From: SG8-38 sp041576815
Lineage (GTDB): Bacteria > Myxococcota_A > Polyangia > Polyangiales > Houyiibacteriaceae
DNA: 64,000 bases
Reading direction: 5' to 3'
NCBI GenBank assembly: GCA_041576815.1
Contig: JBFGKE010000003.1
Location: forward strand, 1 to 64,000
The notes beneath the pieces were generated by a model. The model made no database searches, was not told the DNA's origin, and saw only the letters and a program-made list of their open reading frames with translations. Below are positions 45,063 through 53,814 of the stretch, one piece after another. The first letter of the stretch is position 1; each line of letters starts with the position of its first letter. Position numbers and translations under genes: made by a program.

Positions 45063-46019
45063 TCAGAGCTCGAGACCAGACCGGGGGTCTTGCTCAAAGG
45101 CCTCTTCGATCTTCTCCAAGGCCGCCTCGACCTCCTCCGAGCCCGGGGGTGGGAGAGCGATCTCGAGGTGTGCGATCAGGTCGCCCCGCGGCTTGCCCTT
45201 TTTTTGGATTCCCTTCCCGCGAAGCCTCAGCCTGGCTCCGTTCTTCGAGCCGGGAGGGATCGAGAGTTGGACGCTTCCCTCGGGCGTTGGGATGCTGACC
45301 TTGGCACCCCTGTAGGCCTCCAGCGGCGTCACCGGCACCTTCACGTGGAGCTGCTTGCCTCGCATGGAGAAGTAGGGGTGCTTTTCGACCTTCACCTTGA
45401 GCAGGAGGTCGCCCGGGGGCCCGCCCTGGGCGCCCGGCCCGCCCTGGCCCCGAAGCCGGATTCGGCCGTCGTTCCCCACCCCTGCGGGAATACGAACCTT
45501 GATCGTCCGCTCGTCGCTTGCGGAGCGAAGGCTCAGCTCCCTCGTGCAGCCAAGCACGGCGTCCCGGAAATCGATGGTCACCTCCGACTCCAGGTCCGCC
45601 CCCCGCCTCGGCGCCCGAACATATGATGCGCGGCCGGGCGAGACGCCGCCGAGGAGGTCTTCGAGGTTGAAGTCAAAGGACCCGGCTTGACCCCTGCCGC
45701 GGGCTGCGCCGCCAAAGAGGTCGCCGAAGTCGAATCCACCAAATCCGCCTGCAGTCTGCGTGGCGGCCTCGTAGGCCTCCGGATCGAAGCCCTCGCGCAG
45801 ACCCATTTCACCGAAGCGGTCGTAGAGCTTTCGCTTCTCCTCGTCCGAAAGGACACCATAAGCCGACGAAACCTCTTTGAATCGTTCCTCCGAGGCCTTG
45901 TCACCGGGGTTGCGATCCGGGTGCAGCTCCTTTGCAAGCTGGCGATACGCCCGCTTGATCTCATCGGCGCTTGCATCCCGCGATACGCCTAAAATGCCGT
46001 AGAAATCGCGGTCAGCCAT
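45063..46019 (-). CDS. DnaJ-class protein without zinc finger (CbpA-like)
   Basis: The 318-residue protein has a J domain (DFYGILGVSRDASADEIKRAY, HPD in LHPDRNPGDK), a glycine-rich linker (FGGFDFGDLFGGAARGRGQ), and the two substrate-binding beta domains without the zinc-binding region. CbpA-type J-proteins have this layout and work as DnaK co-chaperones; CbpA can also bind curved DNA. ATG at 46019. It is divergent from uppS, with a 217-bp region between that holds an AT-rich patch near 46120-46170. Confidence 0.88.
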   Translation of the reverse strand: MADRDFYGILGVSRDASADEIKRAYRQLAKELHPDRNPGDKASEERFKEVSSAYGVLSDEEKRKLYDRFGEMGLREGFDPEAYEAATQTAGGFGGFDFGDLFGGAARGRGQAGSFDFNLEDLLGGVSPGRASYVRAPRRGADLESEVTIDFRDAVLGCTRELSLRSASDERTIKVRIPAGVGNDGRIRLRGQGGPGAQGGPPGDLLLKVKVEKHPYFSMRGKQLHVKVPVTPLEAYRGAKVSIPTPEGSVQLSIPPGSKNGARLRLRGKGIQKKGKPRGDLIAHLEIALPPPGSEEVEAALEKIEEAFEQDPRSGLEL

Positions 46020-46237
46020 GGGTCGTCACCATAACCACGTGGGTCTTTCTTTCAACGCCGATCGGGCTGCCGGCCCGGCGGGCGCCGCATTTGCCGCCAC
46101 AACACGAGTGGCCGATCAACAGCCTTACAAATGCCATTTTTGTCACATAACACCCTGTAATTAAGCCAATCATGCTCGTCACTGCTCGTCCGCCCGGCGT
46201 TCTTGCTGCGCCGTGGGCCGCATGATACTCGCTCGCC

Positions 46238-47008
46238 ATGGCATTGGTCGATGCGAGCTGCCTGCCGCAACATGTCGCGATCATCATGGACGGCAACGGG
46301 CGGTGGGCGCAGGCGCGTGGAAAGCCTCGCACCGCCGGACACGAGCGCGGGGCGGATGCCGTGCGCGCGACGATGCGTGCAGCCCGACGGCTCGGTGTTC
46401 CAGCGTTGACGCTCTACGCTTTCAGCGAGCAGAACTGGGAACGACCGCAGGCAGAGATCAACGCGCTCGTCGACTTGCTCTGCGAATGTCTCGTGTCCGA
46501 GCGAAGTGAGATGGTCGACAATGAGATCCGGCTACGCGCAATTGGGCGTCTGCAAAAGTTGCCTCCACGTGCACAGACGCGATTGCGATCGTTGATCGCA
46601 GAGACCGCGCCCTACGACGGGATGACGTTGACGCTCGCGCTTTCGTACGGCGGCCGTGAAGAGCTCGTCGACGCGGCGCGCGAGCTCGCGGTGCGCGCGC
46701 AGCGTGGCGACCTCGATCCGCGCAGCATCGACGAAAAGACCGTCGAGGCGATGCTGCCCTCGATGGATGTGGGGCCGGTCGACCTCTTGATCCGCACCGG
46801 CGGCGAGCAGCGGATCAGCAATTTTTTGCTCTGGAGCTCCGCCTACGCCGAGTTCTATTTCACCGATGAGCTCTGGCCGGATTTCGATGCAAATTCGCTA
46901 TATTGCGCGATTCGAGCCTACCAGGGAAGACAGCGTCGCTTCGGCCTCGTCCCAGACGCCGACGTTGCCGAGGCGCACGGCCGCGACGAGCTGGAGCGCG
47001 CGATATGA
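46238..47008 (+). CDS. uppS: isoprenyl transferase (undecaprenyl diphosphate synthase)
   Basis: The 256-residue protein has HVAIIMDGNGRWAQARG (substrate-binding MDGNGRW), LTLYAFSEQNWERP, and the C-terminal DLLIRTGGEQRISNFLLW with SAYAEFYF. It is the cis-prenyltransferase that makes undecaprenyl diphosphate for cell-wall lipid carriers. A possible -10 (GATACT at 46224-46229) lies 8 bases before ATG. Its stop overlaps the cdsA start (ATGA), as in the typical uppS-cdsA pair. Confidence 0.93.
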   Translation: MALVDASCLPQHVAIIMDGNGRWAQARGKPRTAGHERGADAVRATMRAARRLGVPALTLYAFSEQNWERPQAEINALVDLLCECLVSERSEMVDNEIRLRAIGRLQKLPPRAQTRLRSLIAETAPYDGMTLTLALSYGGREELVDAARELAVRAQRGDLDPRSIDEKTVEAMLPSMDVGPVDLLIRTGGEQRISNFLLWSSAYAEFYFTDELWPDFDANSLYCAIRAYQGRQRRFGLVPDADVAEAHGRDELERAI

Positions 47009-47850
47009 GCGACGCGATCGAGCCGCCGCCGATGAAGAAGGGTTTGTCGGGGACCGCTCTCCGTGTCGCCACGGTCGTACCTCTGATCCCGATCATCTTG
47101 TGGATGATGTTTGCGGGACCGCGATCGCTTTGGTTCGGATTCATCTTGGCCGCCGTCGGCGTTGGTGGATACGAAATGATGGGAATGAAAGTTCCCACGT
47201 CGCGAGCGCTCCGGGCTTGGGGTGCAGCATCGTCGATCATGTTCGCCGCCGCGATCATGGCCCTCGACTCCGGCAGCGGGTTCTACGGCGTGATCCTGGT
47301 CATCATCTTCGGCGCGATGGTGTGGAGCCTTCTACAAGCGGATCCGCTCCACAACGCGAGCGTGCACGTCGGCTGGCTGCTCGCGACGCCCATCTACGTC
47401 GGCGGGTGCCTTTCGTCGGTTGCGCTGGTTCGTGACTTTCCGCCGACCGGGGCCTGGGTGCTTCTCACGATGGTGCTTGCTTGGGGAAGCGATACCGCGG
47501 CGTACTTCGTCGGACGGAAGCTCGGGAGAACGAAGCTCGCACCCCGCATTTCGCCGAAGAAAACGCTCGAGGGCTCCGCCGGCGGGCTGCTGGCTGCCGT
47601 GATAGGCGCCGTCGTGATGAGCTTCTTCCTGGACGGCTTGGGCGTCGTGGATGCGGTGGCGCTCGGGGTGCTGGGCGGCGCTGCGGGCCAAGCCGGCGAT
47701 CTCCTGATGTCGGTGCTCAAGCGAAGCAGCGGCGTGAAGGACAGCGGCGGGATCCTGCCGGGCCACGGAGGCATTTTGGATCGCGTCGATGCGCTTGCGT
47801 TCACGGCGCCGGCGACCTGGGCCTTTGGCCACTTCATCGCCGGTTTCTGA
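47005..47850 (+). CDS. cdsA: phosphatidate cytidylyltransferase
   Basis: The 281-residue membrane protein has about eight helices and the CdsA signature at the end: SPKKTLEGSAGG, QAGDLLMSVLKRSSGVKDSG, and LPGHGGILDRVDAL. It makes CDP-diacylglycerol from phosphatidic acid and CTP, the start point for phospholipids including the cardiolipin made by the synthase at 2000. The start overlaps uppS by 4 bases. Confidence 0.93.
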   Translation: MSDAIEPPPMKKGLSGTALRVATVVPLIPIILWMMFAGPRSLWFGFILAAVGVGGYEMMGMKVPTSRALRAWGAASSIMFAAAIMALDSGSGFYGVILVIIFGAMVWSLLQADPLHNASVHVGWLLATPIYVGGCLSSVALVRDFPPTGAWVLLTMVLAWGSDTAAYFVGRKLGRTKLAPRISPKKTLEGSAGGLLAAVIGAVVMSFFLDGLGVVDAVALGVLGGAAGQAGDLLMSVLKRSSGVKDSGGILPGHGGILDRVDALAFTAPATWAFGHFIAGF

Positions 47851-47862
47851 TATCCTTCGCGC

Positions 47863-48768
47863 GTGCACGTGACGAACCGACACGTGGCCTCGGCTTTGAC
47901 TGCCGTCTTGCTTTGCATGGCCGGCTGCGAGCGCGATCGAAGCGCGGACGACGGCGGGGCCGACGCGCCGACCCGTGCGAACGAAGAGTCCACGGAGACG
48001 GCGCCCGCGGCGATCGATGCCGATTGGGTGGCTTCGAAGTTCCAAGCGCCGCCCCCAGAGCCGCCAAAGGACTGGCTCCGCGAGATCGAAAAAGATCCGA
48101 TCGCGGCTCTGAAAGAGATGGACCCGGCCGCGCTTCAGCCGCGCGCCGCGCAGCCCACCCGGAGGGACGTGACGCCGATTCGGTCGAAAAATCCGGCAAA
48201 ATACGAGCCCGCGAGCCCCCTTTGGGGTTGGCCGCCGGTCGTCGGGCAGCTCTACCCCGACCTCGCGCTCAAAGACCAAACCGGCCAGGTCTCCGCGATC
48301 GGCGATTTTCGCGGCAAGGTGATCCTGCTCGAAGTCGTGGGGATGACGTGCAAAGCGTGCAATGCGTTCGCGGGTGGCAACGAGGCGGGGGTGGGCGGTT
48401 TTCGCGGGATCAAACCGCAGCCGGGCCTTGCGTCGATCGAGCGCTATGCGGAGCGCTATGCCGGGGTTTCGATCGACCACCCCGAGGTGGTGTTCGTGCA
48501 GCTCGTGCTCTACGGCACGGACGGACGAACCGCGCCGAGCCAAGCCGATGTCGTCGCGTGGGCGTCCCACTTCGGGATGGACCGCAACCGGAACGAGGTC
48601 GTCCTCACCGGCGATGCGCGTTTCATCAGCCCGGAGACGCGACGCCTGATCCCCGGCTTTCATTTGATCGACCAGCAGGGAATCCTCCGCGCGCTGAGCA
48701 GCAACGATCCGCGGCACGACAGGCTCTACGACGGCGTGCTCCCGAAGATGGCCAGCCTCCTCAAGTAA
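47863..48768 (+). CDS. thioredoxin-like lipoprotein
   Basis: The 301-residue protein has a lipoprotein signal (ALTAVLLCMAGC), a charged low-complexity linker, then a thioredoxin-like domain: LALKDQTGQVSAIGDFRGKVILLEVVGMTCKACNAF. The TCKAC pair is the redox CxxC, and HLIDQQGILRAL is the late strand. It could reduce or deliver to a periplasmic target. The GTG at 47863 is used; a hydrophobic start is right there. It ends at the copy of a palindromic repeat. No clear family name. Confidence 0.7.
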   Translation: MHVTNRHVASALTAVLLCMAGCERDRSADDGGADAPTRANEESTETAPAAIDADWVASKFQAPPPEPPKDWLREIEKDPIAALKEMDPAALQPRAAQPTRRDVTPIRSKNPAKYEPASPLWGWPPVVGQLYPDLALKDQTGQVSAIGDFRGKVILLEVVGMTCKACNAFAGGNEAGVGGFRGIKPQPGLASIERYAERYAGVSIDHPEVVFVQLVLYGTDGRTAPSQADVVAWASHFGMDRNRNEVVLTGDARFISPETRRLIPGFHLIDQQGILRALSSNDPRHDRLYDGVLPKMASLLK

Positions 48769-48789
48769 AAAGGGGACAGTCCCCTTTTT
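48767..48789. repeat. GGGGACAGTCCCC palindrome, copy 5
   Basis: AAAAAGGGGACAGTCCCCTTTTTC. It begins in the stop codon of the thioredoxin-like gene and ends before the stop of the convergent prohibitin-like gene, so it probably terminates both. Confidence 0.8.
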
Positions 48790-48792
48790 CGA

Positions 48793-49608
48793 TCAGCGGC
48801 CGGCTGCTTTCTTGATCGCGCCGAGATCGAGGATTGCGCCGCCCTCGCCAACGACCATGGGCTGGGTCCCGTTCCACTTCTCGACGGCGCGCAAGTACAC
48901 GATTTCAGCGCTGATCGTCTTCCGAAGGAGCTCCTGTGCTTTCGCTTCGGCCTCGGCCCGCGCCAGCATTGCGTTGGCGGTGCCGCGCGCCTTGGCTTCG
49001 GCCTGCTCGGCTTCGACCTTGATTCGCGCGAGGTCGTTCTTCGCCGTGAGGGCACGCTGCTCGGCGACCTGCTTGGATTCGACCGCCTGCTGATACTGCG
49101 CGTCGAACTGGAAGTCGGTGATCGACAGCTCGGTCACGAGGATGTCACTCTTGGCAAGCGTAGCTGTGATGCTGTCGCCGAGGGTCTCCTTGACCTGCTG
49201 CCGCTTGGTGATCAGCTCCTCGGCCGTGTACTGTGCGGTCGCCTTCTTCAGCGACTCTTGGAGCGCCGGGTCGATGATCGTGTTTTCGACCACCAGACGC
49301 GTTCCGATGTTTCGGAATATCTCGACGATGCGTGCGGCGTCGAGCCGATAGTTGAGCGCGATTTTCGTCGAGACCACCTGGAGGTCCTTCGACGACGCCG
49401 ATGCGCTTGCCTCCATCTTGTGAACGCGGGTCGAGATGTTGATGATCTGCGTCTTCACCGGCGTCCGAAAGTGGATCCCCTCCTGGAGCGCGTCGTCCTG
49501 AATCTCGCCCCACTTCATCACGACGCCGAGGTTGCCAGCGTCGACCTGCGTGCATCCCGACAGCATGCCGACCGCTACGACCACGAGAAGGTTTGATTTC
49601 ATGTGCAT
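48793..49608 (-). CDS. prohibitin/SPFH-domain protein with lipoprotein signal
   Basis: The 271-residue protein has a signal ending in GMLSGC, then an SPFH/Band 7 domain (GNLGVVMKWGEIQDDALQEGIHFRTP, STKIALNYRLDAARIVEIFRNIG) and a long helical part rich in Ala, Glu and Lys (about residues 165-240) that makes the usual oligomerising coil. Most bacterial prohibitin-like proteins are held by one N-terminal membrane helix; here the Cys suggests lipid anchoring. Function unknown. Start ATG 49608, with a second Met two codons later. Confidence 0.8.
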   Translation of the reverse strand: MHMKSNLLVVVAVGMLSGCTQVDAGNLGVVMKWGEIQDDALQEGIHFRTPVKTQIINISTRVHKMEASASASSKDLQVVSTKIALNYRLDAARIVEIFRNIGTRLVVENTIIDPALQESLKKATAQYTAEELITKRQQVKETLGDSITATLAKSDILVTELSITDFQFDAQYQQAVESKQVAEQRALTAKNDLARIKVEAEQAEAKARGTANAMLARAEAEAKAQELLRKTISAEIVYLRAVEKWNGTQPMVVGEGGAILDLGAIKKAAGR

Positions 49609-49703
49609 TCCCTCGTTTTAGAGCCTCGAGGCGGAATGTCCCGTTTTTCCAGCGCAAAGTCCAGACGCTAGACGGGACACACGTATCGCAGCGGAACTTC
49701 AGG

Positions 49704-50438
49704 TCAGGTGTGCGCGTGGTCGTGGTGGTGATGCGGGCGCGGCCCGCCCCGACGAGGTGCCGGCCGGCGCGCCTCCAGCCAGCGCAGCCACTCTGCGATA
49801 CCTTCGCCGGTCTTCGCGGACATCTCGAGCACCGCCGGCTCCGGCATGACTCTCGTGAGCGCGTCCCTCACGGCGGCGACGTCGTAGTCGAGGTGCGGCA
49901 CGAGATCGATTTTGGTGAGCAAGACGAGGTCGGCCTTTCGAAACATCACGGGATACTTGAGCGGCTTGTCTTCGCCCTCGGTGACGGAGAGCGCCACGAC
50001 GTTGGCTGCCTGCCCGAGGTCGTAGATCGCGGGGCAAACCAAGTTGCCGACGTTTTCGATGAAGAAGACATCGCGGTCGTCCGACGGAAAATGATGAAGC
50101 GCGTGATGTACGAGCCTCGCATCGAGGTGACACGCCGATCCGGTCGTGATCGTGGCTGAAACGATCCCCGCGGCATTCAATCGATCGGCATCCCGCTCGG
50201 TGGCGAGGTCACCGCTCACCGCCCCGAGCCTGAGACGCGCGCCGGCGGCTTGGGCGGTCGCTTCGAGCACCGCGGTTTTCCCTGCCCCAGGCGAGCCCAT
50301 GAGATTGACCGCAAGGACACCTAAACCCTCGAAATGACTTCGATTATGTCGCGCCTGAGCGTCGTTGTCGGAGAGGATTCGCGCCTGCACCTCGACGGGC
50401 ACGATCTCGGGGTCGCCGCATCCGCAGGTTTCACACAT
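49704..50438 (-). CDS. hypB: hydrogenase nickel-incorporation GTPase HypB
   Basis: The 244-residue protein starts with CETCGCGDPE, a nickel-binding CxxCGC-type motif, has Walker A NLMGSPGAGKTAVLEA, and ends in a histidine-rich tail (HHHHDHAHT). HypB delivers nickel to the large subunit with HypA. The start ATG lies inside the last codons of hypA (8-base overlap). It is the last gene of the hydrogenase operon. Confidence 0.94.
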   Translation of the reverse strand: MCETCGCGDPEIVPVEVQARILSDNDAQARHNRSHFEGLGVLAVNLMGSPGAGKTAVLEATAQAAGARLRLGAVSGDLATERDADRLNAAGIVSATITTGSACHLDARLVHHALHHFPSDDRDVFFIENVGNLVCPAIYDLGQAANVVALSVTEGEDKPLKYPVMFRKADLVLLTKIDLVPHLDYDVAAVRDALTRVMPEPAVLEMSAKTGEGIAEWLRWLEARRPAPRRGGPRPHHHHDHAHT

Positions 50439-50778
50439 GGGAGGCCTCCATTTCGATTCGTTCCAAGATGATCTCGTCTCCCTGCACCAGGCGCGCGGGC
50501 CGCTGGCACGAGCTACATCGCAGCACTGCTCCGCGAGGCATGCGCTGGTCGCACACCGGGCACGCCCACGCCGCATCGATGGTGTCGATCGAGAGCTCGG
50601 CGCCCTCACAGATGGTGCGCTCCCGAAAGGTTTCGAAGGCGGTCGTGAGAAGATCGAGCTCCACACCCGAAAGCTCGCCGATCTTGACGTGCAACCGGTG
50701 CACCCGCGTCCCGCCGTGGGCTTTGGCTTCGCGCTGCACGCGGTCGATCAACGAAGCGACGATGGAATACTCATGCAC
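50431..50778 (-). CDS. hypA: hydrogenase nickel chaperone HypA
   Basis: The 115-residue protein has the N-terminal nickel-binding His2 (VHEYSIVASL, GTG start) and the zinc cysteines C73/C76 and C88/C91 (CPVC, CSSC). It hands nickel to HypB. Start GTG at 50778 restores the family's M-H-E start. It lies 4 bases after the enoyl-CoA hydratase family gene. Confidence 0.93.
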   Translation of the reverse strand: MHEYSIVASLIDRVQREAKAHGGTRVHRLHVKIGELSGVELDLLTTAFETFRERTICEGAELSIDTIDAAWACPVCDQRMPRGAVLRCSSCQRPARLVQGDEIILERIEMEASHV

Positions 50779-50782
50779 GTCT

Positions 50783-51625
50783 CTACTCGCTTTCAAACTT
50801 CGGTGCGCGTTTGTCGAAGAAAGCCGCAAGCCCTTCTTCGAAGTTCGGGCCGTCCGCAATGCGGGCGAGCTCGGTCAGCTCGGCGTCGAGGTGCACGTCG
50901 AGCCGCTCCATCCCCGCTGCTTGGTTGAGCAGGTCCTTTGCGACGCCGACCGCGGCGGTGGGCGACCGCGCGAGCTCGGCGGCGAGGGCGAGAGCCTCCG
51001 AGTCCAGCGAACCATCCGGAATCACTCGATTTATCAAACCCCACTCGAGGGCCTCGGCCGCGCTCAACCGCGGGTTGAGAAGCACCAGCTCGAGCGCTTT
51101 TCGGAGCCCGATCAGGCGAGGCAAAAAGAAGGTCGAGCTTTCGGCGCCCGTGAGGCCGGTCTTGAAATAGGCCCACTCGAACCACGCGCGCTCGGAAGCG
51201 AGGACGAGGTCGCAGCTCATCGCGATCCCAAAGCCGCCCGCTGCGGCGGGGCCGTCCACCGCGGCGATGAACGGTTTTGGGGCGCGCCGAATCTCCGAAA
51301 TCGTGCTGTGGATGTACTCGAGGATCTGTTTGAAGATCTCGCCGTGGCCTCTCCCTGGCGTGCGAGACGCGGGCTGCAGATAACCGAGGTCGCTCTCTTC
51401 ACCGCCGTCCCGAATGTACTTGAGATCGGCCCCGCTGCAGAACACGCCGCCTTCGCCACGAATGATCACGGCGCGCACCTCGCGGTCGCGCGCCAGCTTG
51501 AGCCCGGCCCGCCGGAAGTCCTGTGCGGTTTCCACGTCGAGCGAGTTGAGGCGCTCTCGGCGCGCGATCGTCAGCACCCCGACGGAACCCTCGCGATCAA
51601 TTCGAATGTGCGGGGAATCGGTCAT
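50783..51625 (-). CDS. enoyl-CoA hydratase/isomerase family protein inside the hyp operon
   Basis: The 280-residue protein is a full crotonase. The first oxyanion-hole region is GGVFCSGADLKYI, the second is DGPAAAGGFGIAMSCDLVLAS, followed by GLTGAESSTFFLPRLIG. Two acidic residues may sit near the active site, as in hydratases. It lies between hypE (stop 3 bases before its start) and hypA, on the same strand, so it is very likely co-transcribed. HypX, the CO-ligand enzyme, has a crotonase-type C-terminal domain, so a link to maturation is possible, but this gene looks closer to ordinary hydratases. Confidence 0.85.
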   Translation of the reverse strand: MTDSPHIRIDREGSVGVLTIARRERLNSLDVETAQDFRRAGLKLARDREVRAVIIRGEGGVFCSGADLKYIRDGGEESDLGYLQPASRTPGRGHGEIFKQILEYIHSTISEIRRAPKPFIAAVDGPAAAGGFGIAMSCDLVLASERAWFEWAYFKTGLTGAESSTFFLPRLIGLRKALELVLLNPRLSAAEALEWGLINRVIPDGSLDSEALALAAELARSPTAAVGVAKDLLNQAAGMERLDVHLDAELTELARIADGPNFEEGLAAFFDKRAPKFESE

Positions 51626-51628
51626 GGG

Positions 51629-52669
51629 TCAGCAGATCCTCGGGAGAAGCTCCCCCTCCGGCTCGGCCAGAAGCCGGCTTCCAAAACCGGTGTCGAGGAC
51701 GACGAACCCCGGGCGTTCCTCCACGCATTCCCCGACAATTGCAGCGTTTCGGCCCAACGGATGGGAACGGATGGCATCGAGCACTGCGTCCGCGCGCGCG
51801 GGCCGGAGCCCCAGCACGGCCTTGCCTTCGTTGGCCGCGATCAAGGGGTCGATCCCGAGGAGCTCTCCCACTGCGCGCACCTCGTCGCGGAGCGGAATGG
51901 TGGTCTCGTCGATCACGATGCCGACGCCACTTTTGTCGGCCATTTCGTGGAGTGCGCTCGACAGGCCGCCGCGAGTCGGGTCCTTCATCGCGACCACGTC
52001 ATCTCCGCCGACGTCCAAAGCGCGTCGCACTAGCGAGTGGACCGGCGCCACGTCCGACTCCAGCGTCGTGTCGAGCGCAAGCTCGTTGCGCGTGGCCATG
52101 ATCGCGAGCCCATGATCGCCCATCGTGCCGGTCACCAAAATCCTGTCGCCCGGACGGAGCCCCGCATCGGAGATCACACGCGTCGTCAACGCCACGCCGG
52201 TCGTGTTGAGCACGAGCCCGTCGAGCTCACCGTGGCCCATGACCTTGGTGTCGCCGGTGACAATTGTCGTCCCGACCTCGTCGCAGGTCGCTCGAATCGA
52301 ATCCCAAATGCGCTCTAGGTCGCGTCGCGGAAATCCATCTTCGAGGATCGCACTGCAGGTGAGAGCAAGGGGCTCGGTTGCCCCCATCATAGCGAGATCG
52401 TTGACGGTTCCGCAGATCGAAAGCCGACCGATGTCGCCGCCTGGAAACTCGATGGGCTGCACGACGTGCGAGTCGGTCGCGATCACCAAGAAGCGATCGC
52501 CGAGTCGAATCGCCGCGCCGTCGTCCATTGCAGCGAGGCCGATGCCGCCCTCGCCGACCTCGCCGAGCCCGCGCGCCAGCACCTGCTCGATCAGCGCGCG
52601 CATCGCACCGCCGCCGGTGCCGTACTTGAGCGTGATTCGCTCGTCGATCAGGCGCGGGTTGCGGCTCAT
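51629..52669 (-). CDS. hypE: hydrogenase maturation protein HypE
   Basis: The 346-residue protein has LKYGTGGGAMRALI, GDTKVMGHGELDG, and the AIR-synthase-like ATP fold. It ends with PRIC; the final Cys346 carries the carbamoyl that becomes thiocyanate. It makes the cyanide ligand with HypF. Its ATG overlaps the hypD TGA (ATGA). The next gene is 3 bases after its stop. Confidence 0.95.
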   Translation of the reverse strand: MSRNPRLIDERITLKYGTGGGAMRALIEQVLARGLGEVGEGGIGLAAMDDGAAIRLGDRFLVIATDSHVVQPIEFPGGDIGRLSICGTVNDLAMMGATEPLALTCSAILEDGFPRRDLERIWDSIRATCDEVGTTIVTGDTKVMGHGELDGLVLNTTGVALTTRVISDAGLRPGDRILVTGTMGDHGLAIMATRNELALDTTLESDVAPVHSLVRRALDVGGDDVVAMKDPTRGGLSSALHEMADKSGVGIVIDETTIPLRDEVRAVGELLGIDPLIAANEGKAVLGLRPARADAVLDAIRSHPLGRNAAIVGECVEERPGFVVLDTGFGSRLLAEPEGELLPRIC

Positions 52670-53814
52670 GCGGCACCTCGCTTGATCGAGCGGAGGTCGG
52701 GGCGGCCGCCATACTGATGCCAGATCTTGCAGGTGCCCTCCGCGCTGACCATGCAGGCGCCCACCGGCGAGTCGGGCGTGCACTCCTTGCCGAAGAGCGT
52801 GCAGTCGGACGGGGAAGCGATACCGGCCATGATGTCCCCGCACTGACATTGCTGCACGAGCTTCGGCGGCGCGTACTCCCACAGCGCCGAGGCGTCGATC
52901 GTGAAGCGCCTGCGGGTGTCGTAGCGCGCGTACTCGTCGCGCAGCCGGAGGTTCCCGTTGGGCACGTGGGCAATGCCGCGCCAACGCCCCCCGGTCGGCC
53001 GAAAAACCCGCCAAAGCATGCGCTGCGCCTGAAGATTGCCTTCCTTCGTGACGCATCGTGGAAACGCGTTTTCGACGCGGGGCCTGCCGCTATGGATCAC
53101 CTCGAGCAGCTTGACCAAGCCCGCCAACACGTCGAGCGGCTCGAACCCGGCGATCACGACTGGAAGCCCGTGCCGTTCGACGAACTTCTCGAACACCTGG
53201 GAGCCGGTGATCGTGGCGGCATGGCCGGCAGCGAGAAAGCCCTCGATCTTGGTCTCGGGCATTTCAGCGACGATCTCCATCACCGGTGGGATGTACTTGT
53301 GCGCCGACAGGACGGAAAAATTTTCCGGGGGATCGTCGAGCAGCACGGCGGCCGTGGCGACCGCGGTGGTCTCGAATCCGGAGGCAAAGAAAACCACCTC
53401 CTCGTCGTGCCTACGCGCAAGCTCGACCGCCTGCGTGACGCTGTAGACGACATCGACCTCGGCGCCCTCGGCCTTGGCGTCGGCGAGCGACTGTGAAGTC
53501 CCCGGCACGCGCAGCATGTCGCCATACGACGCGATACGGACGCCCTGTTTGGCGAGCGCCACCGCCTCGTCGACCTCGGGGACGTCGGTCACGCAAACCG
53601 GGCATCCAGGGCCCATGATCACCCGCAAATCACTTGGAAACGCGGCTCTCAAACCGAACTTTGCAATGGCTTGCTCATGGCTTCCACACACGTGCATCAC
53701 CGAAACCGGAGCATGACCGGCTGCAGCGACGAGACGAGCGAGCGCATCGCGAAGCCCCCGCGCACGCGTCGGGTCGCGAAACTTCAGCTGCGTGAGCGCG
53801 TCAGCCTGCGCCAT
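52666..53814 (-). CDS. hypD: hydrogenase maturation protein HypD
   Basis: The 382-residue protein has the conserved blocks of HypD: VMHVCGSHEQAIAKFGLR, GPGCPVC, SGFETTA, AGFEPLDVL, and the C-terminal 4Fe-4S Cys group QCQCGDIMAG, CTLFGKECTP and GACMVS. With HypC it builds the Fe(CN)2CO group. The ATG at 53814 gives MAQADALTQLKF. It overlaps the hypC end by 14 bases. Confidence 0.95.
   Translation of the reverse strand: MAQADALTQLKFRDPTRARGLRDALARLVAAAGHAPVSVMHVCGSHEQAIAKFGLRAAFPSDLRVIMGPGCPVCVTDVPEVDEAVALAKQGVRIASYGDMLRVPGTSQSLADAKAEGAEVDVVYSVTQAVELARRHDEEVVFFASGFETTAVATAAVLLDDPPENFSVLSAHKYIPPVMEIVAEMPETKIEGFLAAGHAATITGSQVFEKFVERHGLPVVIAGFEPLDVLAGLVKLLEVIHSGRPRVENAFPRCVTKEGNLQAQRMLWRVFRPTGGRWRGIAHVPNGNLRLRDEYARYDTRRRFTIDASALWEYAPPKLVQQCQCGDIMAGIASPSDCTLFGKECTPDSPVGACMVSAEGTCKIWHQYGGRPDLRSIKRGAA

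Noticed and set aside
45011..45298. Small plus-strand frame with repeated FHVK
   Set aside because: The repeat comes from the two parS sites read as protein; it overlaps the J-protein gene.
43675..45315. Open frame of 546 codons across bioF and the parS sites
   Set aside because: Antisense to bioF and to the J-protein; no domain and it crosses several real gene ends.
46120..46170. AT-rich patch between the J-protein gene and uppS as a promoter pair
   Set aside because: TTGTCA and TAATTA-like boxes have a spacing of about 12 bases, too short for a sigma-70 promoter.
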